From contig CP085830.1 of assembly GCA_020809705.1 (NCBI GenBank), positions 1,302,001 through 1,366,000 on the forward strand: a stretch of 64,000 nt of DNA, in the 5' to 3' direction. Made by a program: the position numbers and the translations under genes. Source of the DNA: Calonectria ilicicola (lineage: Eukaryota; Ascomycota; Sordariomycetes; Hypocreales; Nectriaceae). Below, piece by piece: positions 11,101-20,880 of this stretch; the first letter of the stretch is position 1; each line of letters opens with the position of its first letter. The notes under the pieces were generated by a model. It had not been told where the DNA came from, did no database searches, and saw nothing but the letters and a program-made list of their open reading frames with translations.

Positions 11101-11809
11101 AACAAACCGACTGGGTAGAAAAGTTACCTATCGCACAGCTAGCACATAACACATCCTACAATCACAGCATTAAGACAACACCAGCAAAAGCCAATTTTGG
11201 CTTCACACCAGATGCTTACCGAGCCCCTTAGAAGGCACAATCCAAGCAAAAGCTATGATCAAGTCAGATGATCTAAGAAAATTACATGAAGAAATGAAGA
11301 CAGAACTTGAGTTCGTCCGTAACATCATGAAGAGACATTACAACCTCAAAAGGCTGAAGGGACCAACCTTTTCGGAGGGAGACATGGTCTACCTAGCAAC
11401 AAAAAATCTTGCAACAAAAAGACAAAACAAAAAAATCGACTTCACGCAGATTGGACCATACCCCATTAAAAGAAAAATATCAGAAAACAACTATGAACTC
11501 GACCTCCCAGACAACATTAAAGTGCACCCTATCTTCCACATTTCACTGCTAGAACCCGGTGACGGCATCCAAGTCAATACAGGACCCAGCTACAAACCAC
11601 AAATAGAAAACCCAGAAGATCAGTGGGAAGTCGAAAAAATCCTACAAAGGAGAGAAGAAGACGGGAAATTTGAAATTAAATGGAAAGGCTATAAAGAAAC
11701 AACATGGGAACCCGCGAAACATCTCACGCACTGCTCGAAGCTGCTGGAAGCGTTCCTGAGGACACAACGCCAAGCAAACCATCGAGGTCAACAGCGTTCC
11801 AATCGATAA
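8110..11809 (+). CDS. pol: Retrotransposon Pol: PR-RT-RNase H-IN-chromodomain (two frameshifts)
   Basis: The frame opens at about 8110 and is entered by -1 slippage. The aspartic protease has MVDSGAERNYV (Asp codon at 8311). The reverse transcriptase has VPKKNGKLRLVVDYRQLN and the catalytic YLDD at 9424-9435. RNase H (TDASDFALGAQ, YTDHKN) follows. The integrase zinc-binding HHCC region ends near 10660. The frame then changes at the A5 run 10666-10670 and the DDE core continues (first Asp 10743, ISDRG Asp 10941, then TDGQTERQN). A second change occurs at the C4 run 11224-11227. The last segment carries the integrase tail and a chromodomain (about 11624-11757, WEVEKILQRREEDGKFEIKW). Chromodomains direct integration to histone-marked chromatin. 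Both breaks look like single-base losses in homopolymers. Confidence 0.93.
8137..8143 (+). promoter_or_regulatory. Programmed -1 frameshift heptamer (A AAA AAC)
   Basis: The downstream gag frame reads CCA AAA AAC here, which sets AAAAAAC in the correct register for -1 slippage. After slippage the ribosome enters the frame that continues without a stop into the protease. The gag frame itself ends at the TAG at 8159-8161, 16 bases downstream. A stimulatory RNA structure was not assessed. Confidence 0.7.
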
Positions 11810-12344
11810 CATCCACTGCCCCTAAAGACTGCGCCTGAACAACGGCTTCCGACTCTACCCGATCCGCCTCTTCCAACTCATCCAAAGAAGAAAGCCCACG
11901 ACGCACCATCTCCACACCCTTCGTCTTGAGTTGACGTTTCTGACGACGAAGACGGGATAAACGGTTCAAGGATTCCTGAACCTTGGCCTGAGCCGCAAGC
12001 GCCTCCGCTTGTACACGAAGGAACTCCTCCTCAGCGACCTCTTCCTCTATATCCAAACGATCGGACTCCCGATTTATCCGGTTTACTACCAAAGTCAGCA
12101 ACCAACCACATTCACCACCATAAAATGACGCACACGCAGCCAAAGACGCCTCTGAAGCATCACAGGTCCTACCACGACGAGTGCACTCGCCGCAACGGTC
12201 ACCAGAATCCGGCAACATCTTGCATCGCAAACCCTTAGAGGAACAGAATGAACACGGCATGATTTCAAAACCCGTTGAGTTAATAAGCTGAGCTCGGGCC
12301 TTGGCACGAAGACGCTGTTTGGAATCACCTGGACCACGAGGCAT
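11724..12344 (-). CDS. Antisense accessory protein: Zn2Cys6-like cluster plus coiled coil
   Basis: A complete 206-residue ORF runs opposite to pol, starting at an ATG 97 bp inside the 3' LTR and overlapping the end of pol by 86 bp tail to tail. Residues 30-62 fit the fungal binuclear zinc spacing: C-x2-C-x6-C-x9-C-x2-C-x6-C (CSFC, RC, RCGEC, TC). A charged helical stretch follows with many Glu, Arg and Leu residues, including LRRQKRQL and RRGLSSLDELEEADR, which suggests a coiled coil. The middle-homology domain of ordinary Zn2Cys6 regulators is absent. It could be a DNA-binding regulator of the element, for example of its LTR, but that is inference. I recall similar short fungal hypothetical proteins but cannot name a described family. 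The relic at 20259-20880 preserves the same ORF in degraded form. Confidence 0.75.
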   Translation of the reverse strand: MPRGPGDSKQRLRAKARAQLINSTGFEIMPCSFCSSKGLRCKMLPDSGDRCGECTRRGRTCDASEASLAACASFYGGECGWLLTLVVNRINRESDRLDIEEEVAEEEFLRVQAEALAAQAKVQESLNRLSRLRRQKRQLKTKGVEMVRRGLSSLDELEEADRVESEAVVQAQSLGAVDVIDWNAVDLDGLLGVVSSGTLPAASSSA

Positions 12345-12425
12345 AATTAGAAAATATTTTGAAGGTTAAAAATGGGGAAACTCACACACAAGGTCGAACT
12401 AACGGGCCTTGAGGACAAGACCAAC

Positions 12426-12435
12426 AGAGGGGGGA
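12426..12435 (+). promoter_or_regulatory. Polypurine tract of the retrotransposon
   Basis: AGAGGGGGGA ends five bases before the 3' LTR. This is the expected position of the plus-strand primer. Confidence 0.8.
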
Positions 12436-12440
12436 CATCG

Positions 12441-12835
12441 TGTTATGACCCATGACACGCCTAGGCGGTCTACGACGGCAGAACTAACACCTACCTACCC
12501 TATAGCCCCACACCAACCAATAAGGAAGCGCTCACTCGCGATCACCCATAATGTTGGTGATCACCCTGTGATCACCCATCCGATCACCAATACTTAGATA
12601 GAACCAACACAGTGAGCGCCTACTACGATAATAGTATATAGACAGGTTAGAATCCGCCCTTATGGCCGATACTAGCCAGCTTTCAATACAACTTGGTTAC
12701 CTCAATTGCGATTGACTATTACCTAACGTAACACTTCCATTGCTCTATTTACCATAACGCGCCTAACCATCCTGCCAACAATAAACCCTTCGTTCTGATT
12801 GGTTCATCAAGTTGGGAATTGACCAGACCGTTACA
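12441..12835 (+). repeat. 3' LTR (395 bp)
   Basis: It matches the 5' LTR base for base in my reading, from TGTTATGACC to CCGTTACA. The internal stop and start pattern is also identical to that of the 5' copy. It is followed directly by GGAAC. Confidence 0.97.
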
Positions 12836-12840
12836 GGAAC
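12836..12840 (+). repeat. Target-site duplication, right copy (GGAAC)
   Basis: An exact copy of 5928-5932. It lies within a codon of the interrupted zinc-finger gene. Confidence 0.97.
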
Positions 12841-14032
12841 TTCGAGTGCGCCTTGGGCTGGAATGCCTGGCAGCAGTGGCAGGGCTTGGGGGCCCCCCAG
12901 CTGGTTGTCGCTGGCAATGCACTGGCCCAAACCTGCACCGTGTGGCAGGGCATCCAAACCCTCTGTATCGGCGATGGTTGTGTCCTGTATCAAGTCTTCG
13001 TCAGCGCCAATGACAGCGCACTGACCTAAGTCTACACCGTCTGACGAGGTGTCCAAATCCTCTGTATCAGCAATGGTTGTGTCCTCCAGCAGAAACTGGG
13101 CCATGGGACTGTGTAGGTGGTTTGGCGCCTCATCGACAGCCACAGTGCCTTTGGCAGGCTGACCGGTCCCGTCTTCAGTGGCAATGTCACTATTGTTGCT
13201 GGGCGATTGCCCCATAGCCGCTGGCGTTGCCGGACCATACTCGGCGGCGGCTTGGCGGATCAGGTCCTTGAGGGCTGCTGCCGCTGCAGGGTCGAGGGCG
13301 TGACCCAGCTCCTCCATGCCTTTTAGCAGCGTGTCAGGAAATTTCTTCGCGAATCTGGCAACAGGATGCTGGTATGCGAAAGACGTGGGCACCGGGGCAT
13401 CCTTAATGAGCTCCTGGAACAGGCACACGCATCGCTCCAACTCGTTGCCCTTGGGTAGTTTGAGCTTCATGAGTGCCTTGTATTCTTCTGGGAGGAGCTT
13501 GCCAGTTTCCGCAAAAGTGGTCTTTCGACAATTGCCAGCCCGAACGTGCTCATTGTGCTCCCTGTCATTGCCCGCTGTGTCGCTTGGAAATATCTGGCGA
13601 CAATTGGGACAGTAAGGCCCATAGTCGGGGCCTTCTCGGATCAAGTGACATCTTTCCAAGTGCTGCTTGATCCGGTTGGCGTCAGCAAGGCGGTAGCTGT
13701 CGCACTCTCTGTACTTTGCAGCATCCAATTCCACGAGAATGCAGGGGAAATATCTAAGTAATATTTCCTTTTTGGCGTCATCTTTGTCAATTCCGCGTCG
13801 TTTTTTGCCAGCACCTCCGTTGCCTTCGACAAGCCCGTGCTTACGGGTGCTGGCAACGGTGACAGCGGGCCCCCCAACAGCTGGAGCTGGTGCTGGTGCT
13901 CGCCCGGGTGCTAGAAGCCACGAAAAGTGTCAGAGAAAAGCTTTGGCAGATCGAGACATGGGAAAATAATGCCAGGTAATTACCAGGAGAGTTTGAGCAG
14001 GTGCCAATGCCATTGTTCGCATTGGAATTCAT
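12836..14032 (-). pseudogene. 5' portion of a retrotransposon-split C2H2-like gene (family copy 2)
   Basis: Exon 1 (14032-13984) and exon 2 (13910-12836) are joined across a 73-bp intron with GTAATT donor, CTGAC branch point and CTAG acceptor. Exon 2 has an Ala/Pro-rich start and a basic GKKRRG patch. The family core follows: FPCIL, a Cys pair, NRIKQHLERCH, then YCPNC and a distal His/Cys pair. A long acidic tail contains a near-duplicated segment (TTIADTEDLD and TTIADTEGLD, with GVDLGQC and GAGLGQC). The reading frame is intact up to the retrotransposon at 12835. It resumes in frame at 5932 on the other side, so the insertion alone broke this gene. An upstream in-frame ATG at 14167 is an alternative start. 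Confidence 0.85.
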
Positions 14033-14167
14033 ATTTTCGATCCAGACCGCTTGCTGGGTAACGTTGGGGGAATGGTTCGCGCCGCCTATTCCTGGGGCAT
14101 CCGTCTCAGGCGATTGACAAGGATAACTGAGAGCAAGTCCTACCGAGAGAGAAAGAGCAAAATGCAA

Positions 14168-15143
14168 TTCAAACTGATACGGGCAGTCCAGCCTGTAGTT
14201 GTTTCAGCAGACAAGACAGAAACAAGAAACAAGTCAAAGGCGGCAGGGGCAGTGCATTTTGAGCTTTGTACACTTTTCTCCAGCTCGCCCTGGGGAGGCT
14301 CTCACCAACACCGCCGTGATGCCATCTCACATTGGCTCATGAGTGCTGGCACTGGGTCAATGCTGAGGGTGTGCCTGACTAGACCTTCCGCACCCCCATC
14401 CACCATTATTCCAGCCCGCGCATTGGCCCAGATCAGCTACACCGATGCGCCAACGCCCATGGGTATGATTCTATTCTCTCGCAAGATAAAGATGGCAATT
14501 GGACACCTCCTTAATCTCTCAGGTTAGTTGCGCGCAGCTGCCCTGCCCTAGGCTAGGCATCGCGAAGCTGCCGAGTCACCACGGCGTCAAAACGTCCTCT
14601 GACAGGTCGCACGTCACAGACCTAGTGCACATCAAAATCAACTAGTACTAGTACCAGTACCTATCACAAATACTGCCCTTTATACATTACCTGGTCCCAG
14701 ATCCTTATCGTGACAGACGTGCATACATTATCATGTTAATCCGTGAAACATTCCCAGGAACAAGCCTATCAAAATAACCTCCCATTTCCCCACCCCTGTA
14801 CTAGTGAGCTGATCTAATTTTACCAGGTTTGTGGGTAGACCGATGTTTTTTTTTTCACGTGTGCCGGACTAGGATGCTATTAAGTCGATGCTCCTCCTTC
14901 ACTTTTGTGCTATTAAATTCCAACGCCCTGCCTTCTAAACGCTTCCTCGTGCGTACCACCAACGCCGTATCTAGCAGCGTGCTAAATTTATCAAGTGCTG
15001 GTATGAATATGACCGGTTGGACTTTTTTAGTGGTCGTCACTTAACAATTTCTCATGGACAGTTCTAGGGACAGGTCGCACGCTCAGAGAGTCATTGCGAA
15101 CCGCTCATCTTTTTTCACAAGTTCCCAACTTCGCCTTACAGCC
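14168..15143. other. Intergenic region between divergent zinc-finger genes
   Basis: About 1 kb lies between the split gene (minus) and family copy 3 (plus). It includes a short CTAG-rich stretch near 14641-14660 and a T-tract at 14845-14856. The plus-strand ORF at 14051-14527 has no recognisable domain, and I treat it as chance. Confidence 0.45.
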
Positions 15144-16382
15144 ATGCCTAGGCCGCGAAATCACAGGCGCGCATTCAGATCGAACAACCACAAGATTTGC
15201 AGGTCACGTACCAACGGCACAGAACCAAGAATAAAGAGTGGACTAGAAAACAAACCATTTGCATGCCCATTCTACAGAATGGATTCCATCCGCTATATAG
15301 ATTGTATCAACGTCAAATTGCATCGAATCGGCGATGTGAAGCAGCATCTTTCCAGGCGACATATTCTAATCGATTCGACATTTTGCGAGTGCCGTCCTCT
15401 CAGTCATCTAGAGGAGTCCGTCTCAACCACATCAGAAGTTCTAGGCACCCCGGATGGTATCTCTCAGGACGCTCTGGACCGTCTCAAGCGCATCAGTCGC
15501 AAACTATCGACGCAAGAGCAGTGGTATTCGATATGGTATGCTTTATTTAAGAACTCGATCGAGAGGCCACGACCTCACCTGGGCAGCGCAAAAGAAGAGG
15601 TCATCGAGCTCGCAAATCAACTCTGGATGAAGCAGGGAAATGAAATTATTTCCGCCTTTGCGAGAGAAAGAGGACTAGCCGACAAAGACATCACGTCCAT
15701 TCAAACACTAGTACCTGGTCTTTTCGATATGGCCAGAGATACATTCCAACAAGAAAGCAGCAAGGTGGGTTTGATAGAAAACCAAGATATTCGTCACCTC
15801 CAAAACTCAGACAATTTCGTCACCGTCACTGAATTTGAGGCAACTACCACCACTACCGAACATCGATCTGCCACCAGTGAAGAGGCTATCCCGATATTAC
15901 CTACTGGTCAGCAAACTATGCAAGCATCACCCACAAGCATGGAAGGACATGAAACTTCCAGTCCCTACCTATCTGAATCGAGTTTCACTGCCCTATTTCT
16001 CAACATTACTGAACCAGGAGACGTGATTCACTCAGGTCTTAACCCAGAGCTTCTAATAAATTCACCGAACACAAGCCCTGCGCTGTTTAATAAGCACTTT
16101 ACGCAGGAACGGCCCCAGTGTGTTTCTGGGCAGAAAAGCCGTGTTTCCATCGAATATTGCCAATTCGAGAGTCCAGAGCCAACCCTCAGTCACTCAAGTT
16201 CATCAAGCGAAACTTCTGAAATTTTGAGCGATATTGATCAACCTACTATCAGCGCAGAATCTCTGATGCAGCCAGATGAGAAGATGCTTGGAATTCACGC
16301 TTCCGAAGATCTATTGGCAATTGAAAGTTTTGATTCGTGGGCGAATTACGCCCATATTGATACTCTATACACAATGGATTAG
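15144..16382 (+). CDS. C2H2-like zinc-finger protein (family copy 3)
   Basis: This copy is predicted intronless. I prefer the ATG at 15144 (412 residues) because the basic region and finger core follow soon after. An ATG 90 bp upstream at 15054 would add 30 residues. The core reads FACPFYRMD, then a Cys, then DVKQHLSRRH. The second Cys pair is altered (TFCEC), and the usual distal His/Cys pair is not obvious, so this copy may be degenerate or specialised. A WYSIWYALF motif matches the equivalent WYYIWSSIF segment of copy 1. The C-terminal 200 residues are acidic and Ser/Thr-rich. The function is unknown. Confidence 0.7.
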   Translation: MPRPRNHRRAFRSNNHKICRSRTNGTEPRIKSGLENKPFACPFYRMDSIRYIDCINVKLHRIGDVKQHLSRRHILIDSTFCECRPLSHLEESVSTTSEVLGTPDGISQDALDRLKRISRKLSTQEQWYSIWYALFKNSIERPRPHLGSAKEEVIELANQLWMKQGNEIISAFARERGLADKDITSIQTLVPGLFDMARDTFQQESSKVGLIENQDIRHLQNSDNFVTVTEFEATTTTTEHRSATSEEAIPILPTGQQTMQASPTSMEGHETSSPYLSESSFTALFLNITEPGDVIHSGLNPELLINSPNTSPALFNKHFTQERPQCVSGQKSRVSIEYCQFESPEPTLSHSSSSSETSEILSDIDQPTISAESLMQPDEKMLGIHASEDLLAIESFDSWANYAHIDTLYTMD

Positions 16383-18560
16383 ATGAAGGTATTCTTTCGC
16401 TAAACGAAGCTAATTGCGCGATGGGAAACCCAAAGCTAATATAATACAAACAGGTACACGGAATGGAATCAACATGTCGACATATACCTAAGCCATATGC
16501 TCCATATAGAAGCAGACGAATAGGTCGGGCGAAGTATGTTGGGATTTGAGCTATGGCGCTAGCCAGAACCTCGTGCCACTTAGTTGCTGCGTTTTATTAG
16601 TGCGTGTTCTTTGTCTATATGACGAAGTTCTCTCGTAAGCTTCCGTCTCTACCGCAAGCTGTTGTTTATCCAAAGGTCACTCAATCAGCTTTTTTTCCAT
16701 GCTGCAAATCATCTTCGTTCTGTTTTATTATGTCATTGATGCATTTGGGATTTTTCTGTCGGGTGGCTCAGGTTTTATCGTTTGGCTTTTTTCGTTGTTT
16801 TTTTTTTTTTAATTGAGTCTGTTCCAGTCATTGCAATTGTGGCCAGAATATAACTTTTATAATGTGATCTAAACACCGGCTAAATCATTCTTACATGGCC
16901 AATATTTCATCAATCAAGACGGACTCTCATAATTTCACCTCTATCCCATGATCATAAAACGCTATCGCTTTACCCTGATCTTGGGGTGAGCCTCGGGTAG
17001 TTTCATCATCCAATAACCCACAAGAAGAACAGCCCCATGCCAATGCGTCGAACACGTAACTTAGGTTGTTAATTATGCCGACAAGGTTCCATCTTCAATT
17101 GCCAGTTGGTGAATGGCAGAAACTTTTGCGATATAATGAAGTCGATTCCAGGCGAAAATCTCTTGACTCTTGCGGAACGAAATTCCCCTCAAACTCATGC
17201 AATGAATTTTCGAAGAAGGAGTCTGATAGGTTAGAAGCAAACTCATCTTTCTTGAAAAGACCAAATGTTCTGTTATCGTCGGAGAAATCAAAAGTTGGAC
17301 GGGATTTTGATTCGCGGGTTGTATTTCTTGATCTCGCGTCTTGCTCACCCATATTCGCGAGGCAACGGTGGCAGATCACCCAAGGCATCAACTTCTACAT
17401 GAGAGCAAAATACGCATTTTCATCGAATAGAATTGAACTAGTCATAGGGTAGCAACCACCGTCTGTGCCGAGTCAAGAAACACGACTATCACAAAACAGA
17501 TATTCGAAGCTGAGCACTCGCTACCCCCTCTTGGCTCTCTCAAAGGGTAAGGCGAACTAGGGCGCTCGGATGCCTTATTTTTGGACACAACGTAGTATCG
17601 GGCCTTTTACCTAATGGCAAATTCCCATTATGCATCATCACAAACAGCCAACGCTTTCCAACGGCAGCTCCAAGAGTAAGACAGATGTCTTATGATGCCA
17701 CCCCACACGGCTCGTCCGGCCCAACACGTTCTCGCCACTTTGCTCATACTGTGCACTAGAATGTGGTGCAGAAAACTAATCTTTTCGAGTGCAGATAGCT
17801 TGTTTGGCGCTGCTAGTTGTCTAAATTCTCAAGTCATGTCCACTCTACAGCATCGCGCACTATAACCACCAAAACACAATGCCTATTGTCCAACCCACGC
17901 CCATTGTCACATAAAAATAAGACCTAAGCTTTCTTCAAAAATGCCCCAGAAAACGGGGCTGAATCAATCCCAGATTCTAGAATCTCGAGTTTTCAGCTCG
18001 TTCCGAAACGCAAGGGAGGATCAAACATGGATGGGTGGGTGTGCACGTTGAGAAACAGGTGCATTCCAGTCATACCGCCTCCAAGGGCATGGGAGCTTGT
18101 TTTACGTGCATCAAGGTCGGAATTTTGGGGACACGCAAAGCTTTGGGAGTGGTCTGTCCAACGCTGCAGGTCTCATCGCGTCCCAGGCAGACGAATTCGC
18201 AACAATGAAGCGCCCATACAGTGCCGTCATTCATGATATTCTTTGCTGTTCAACATGGGGCATTCTTTTGGCCAACTGCCCCACACAGTTTCGCGGCGCC
18301 ATTTTCGATGACGTGATGGGCGATGGCTTGCGGATGCGGTCAGGGTGAGTCTGCAAGCAATTCAGCCACCACGAGAACAGTGCACCAGGTACCCCAGCAA
18401 CGCCAGTTTAGCATTGGTCTAGTGGACATGTACAATTTGTGGCCAAATGTTTGTTACCACCCCGCCCTAAAACTCCCCGCTAGCATCACAACCCTGATCG
18501 CCACTTCAACTTTCCACCACCACAACATTCATAAAAATGCTTGCATGATGTTCTTTTAGT
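16383..18560. other. Gene-free interval
   Basis: About 2.2 kb of moderate GC without a supported gene. ORFs of 70-128 codons occur on both strands (for example 17066-17452) without recognisable domains. A T-tract occurs at 16799-16811. Composition falls sharply in GC beyond about 18560, at the edge of the RIPed block. Confidence 0.45.
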
Positions 18561-19006
18561 GATATAATATGTGGAAATTGTTAAAAAGGTAAGGAGTTTT
18601 TTTTTAAGGTAAAAGGAGCTATGGTTGTGCTTTTGGAGGTTGGATGGTTTGTGTGATGAGTTGGGTGGGAGTTTAATATTAGTTATTAAGAAGTTAATAA
18701 AGTGAAATATTGATTTATTATAATTAGTGGTATATAAAATAAGTTTAAAAGTAGGCGGCTTTTGAAGCTTAATAGAAGAGAAAAAAGGTATATTATATAA
18801 ATGATTTCTAGGGACTGTTTTATTATATAGGATGCATTAGTTGACTTGGTTGATGGTTATGTATTAAAGTGGACTATCTAATGTGTTATTTGCTTTTGTT
18901 ATAGATATAAATGGAAAGCTTTTAAGAGATTGAAATTAGATGGTAAATTAACTAAAACTAGATTACAATAGTATTTATCTTAGCTTCTAAAAGTCGATAA
19001 ATTAAT

Positions 19007-19146
19007 TGTTACGACCTGTGCAACTGGGCGCACGAGACCCTATTTAATAGCTATTATCTATACCTATAATTGTAAGTATTATAATTATTGACTTATCTTT
19101 TGGCCTAATAGGCTAATTAATATAATAGAAAGTATAGATCCTTATA
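19007..19146 (+). repeat. TRIM-like element, left LTR
   Basis: 140 bp beginning TGTTACGACC and ending CCTTATA. It shares the TGTTA(C/T)GA start with the larger chromovirus LTRs but is otherwise distinct. Confidence 0.8.
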
Positions 19147-19361
19147 TAATAATTATATACTATAGATTATAAGTTCGATTCCAAGGTCACATACTTTAAT
19201 AAGGAATTCAATGCTAGCTCAAACTAGGCCCTGTTATAGCTAATTAGGGTAAGGTAGCTATGTGTAGTATAAGATAATAAGGCTTGGTTATCCTTATTAG
19301 TGTAGTAAACTAATAAGAGATAATAAAGCCTAAGGGCATGTCTATTGGAGAGGAGATATTG

Positions 19362-19501
19362 TGTTATGATCTATGTAACTGGGCGCACAAGACCTTATTT
19401 AATAGCTATTATCTGTATCTATAATTATAAGTATTATGATTATTAATTTATCTTTTGGCCTAATAGGCTAATTGATATAATGGGAAGTACGGATCCTTAT
19501 A
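19362..19501 (+). repeat. TRIM-like element, right LTR
   Basis: 140 bp beginning TGTTATGATC and ending CCTTATA. It is directly preceded by a purine tract and ATATTG. Confidence 0.8.
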
Positions 19502-19768
19502 TTAATTAAGGTATATTAATTAAATGATATTGTGTTTATCCGGTTGTTTACTGATTTAGATAATTAATAATAATAAAACTTTAACTTAAAATAAAAGTAA
19601 TAATCTTAATCTCTATACTTTTTATAATATATATAAAAAGTATTAAAAAGAGCTAGTTAATAAGAAGGACTATATAAAAATACTAATTTCTAAGATATAT
19701 TGGGCAGGAATTTGGAAAATAGGTTATACACCACTTATCTCTATAAAGTGAGATCCTTTAGCTATAAG

Positions 19769-20163
19769 TATAACGGTCTGGTTAATTCCCAACTTAATAA
19801 ACTAATCAAAATGAAGGGTTTATTATTAGTAGGATGGTTAAGTGTGTTATAGTAAATAGAGCAATGGAAGTATTATATTAAGTAATAGTTAATTGTAATT
19901 AAGGTAATTAAATTATATTAAAAGCTGGTTAGTATTAGTTATAAGGGCGGATTCTAATCTATTTATATATTATTATCTAGTAGGCATTTATTATATTAGT
20001 TTTATTTAATATATTGGTAATTAAGATAATGGTTATAGGGTGATTATTAATATTATAAGTGATTGCTTATAAGTGCTTTCTTATTAGTTAGTGTAGGGTT
20101 ATAAGGTAGGTGAGTATTATTTCTATTTTATTTGATTGCTTAGGTGTGTTATAGGTTATAATA
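19769..20163 (-). repeat. RIPed 3' LTR of the relic
   Basis: The reverse complement aligns end to end with the fresh 395-bp LTR. The differences I saw are transitions. Confidence 0.92.
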
Positions 20164-20258
20164 TAATATCTTCCTTTTATTGGTCTTATTTTTAAGGTTT
20201 ATTAGGTTAATCTTATATATAAGTTTCTTATTCTTAATCTTTAAAATATTTTCTAATT

Positions 20259-20880
20259 ATATTTTAGGGTTTAAGTACTTTTAAGTTATATTTTTATACT
20301 AATACTTAAGCCTAGCTTATTAATTTAATAGGTTTTAAAGTTATATTATATTTTTTTTATTCTTTTAAGGGTTTATAATATAAGATATTACTAGATTTTA
20401 ATAATTATTATAATAAATATATTTATTATAATAAAATATATAATATTTTAAAGGTATTTTTAATTATATATATATAATTTTTATAAATAATAAATATAAG
20501 TAAGTATTAATATTTATAATAATTTAAATAAATTAAAAATTTAATTATTTAAATATAAAGGAGGAGGTGGCTAAGGAGGAGTTCCTTTATATTTAAGTAA
20601 AGGTACTTGTAGCTTAAACTAAAGTTTAAGAATTCTTAAATTATTTATTTTGCTTTTATTATTAGAAATATTAATTTAAAATAAAAGATATAGAAATAAT
20701 ATATTAGGATCTTTCTTCTTTAAATAAATTAGAAGATGTAGATTGGATAAAGTTAGAGGCTATTATTTAGATATAATCTTTAGGGGCTATAGATATTATT
20801 AATTAGAATATTATTAATTTTAATAATTTGTTTAGTATTATATTTTTAAAAATACTTTTAGTATTTTTAAGTAATATATA
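20259..20880 (+). pseudogene. RIPed relic of the antisense Zn2Cys6/coiled-coil ORF
   Basis: The sequence leading into the start codon of the fresh antisense ORF (TATTTTCTAATT) is retained at 20247-20258, and the ATG has become ATA. The coiled-coil segment is recognisable at about 20555-20595 (GGAGGAGTTCCTT). Many in-frame stops have been created by C-to-T changes. The downstream boundary is inferred from the length of the fresh ORF. Confidence 0.7.

Larger units (their letters stand above)
5933..12835 (+). mobile_element. Tf1/sushi-type Ty3/gypsy chromovirus, recent insertion
   Basis: A 6,903-bp LTR retrotransposon bounded by 395-bp LTRs that begin TG and end CA, which I read as identical. 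It is flanked by a perfect GGAAC duplication. The order is LTR, self-complementary priming site, gag, -1 frameshift site, protease, reverse transcriptase, RNase H, integrase, chromodomain, antisense ORF, purine tract, LTR. The chromodomain and the self-priming arrangement are known traits of the Tf1/sushi group of fungal chromoviruses. Three single-base losses break gag and pol. There is no trace of RIP, in contrast to the relative at 19769-27072. It splits a C2H2-like gene. Confidence 0.96.
19007..19501 (+). mobile_element. TRIM-like miniature LTR element (495 bp)
   Basis: Two direct repeats of 140 bp (19007-19146 and 19362-19501) flank a 215-bp non-coding interior. They begin TGTTA and end TA, probably a mutated CA. 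A purine tract GGAGAGGAGA (19347-19356) lies just before the second repeat. TTAAT is duplicated on both sides (19002-19006 and 19502-19506). The size and layout fit a terminal-repeat retrotransposon in miniature that was mobilised in trans. The two repeats differ at 17 sites by my count, all transitions. Confidence 0.8.

Noticed and set aside
19165..19192. tRNA T-arm-like sequence (AAGTTCGATTCC) inside the TRIM-like element
   Set aside because: The flanking bases do not form the T stem, and no other arms are present. It is not a tRNA gene that I can support.
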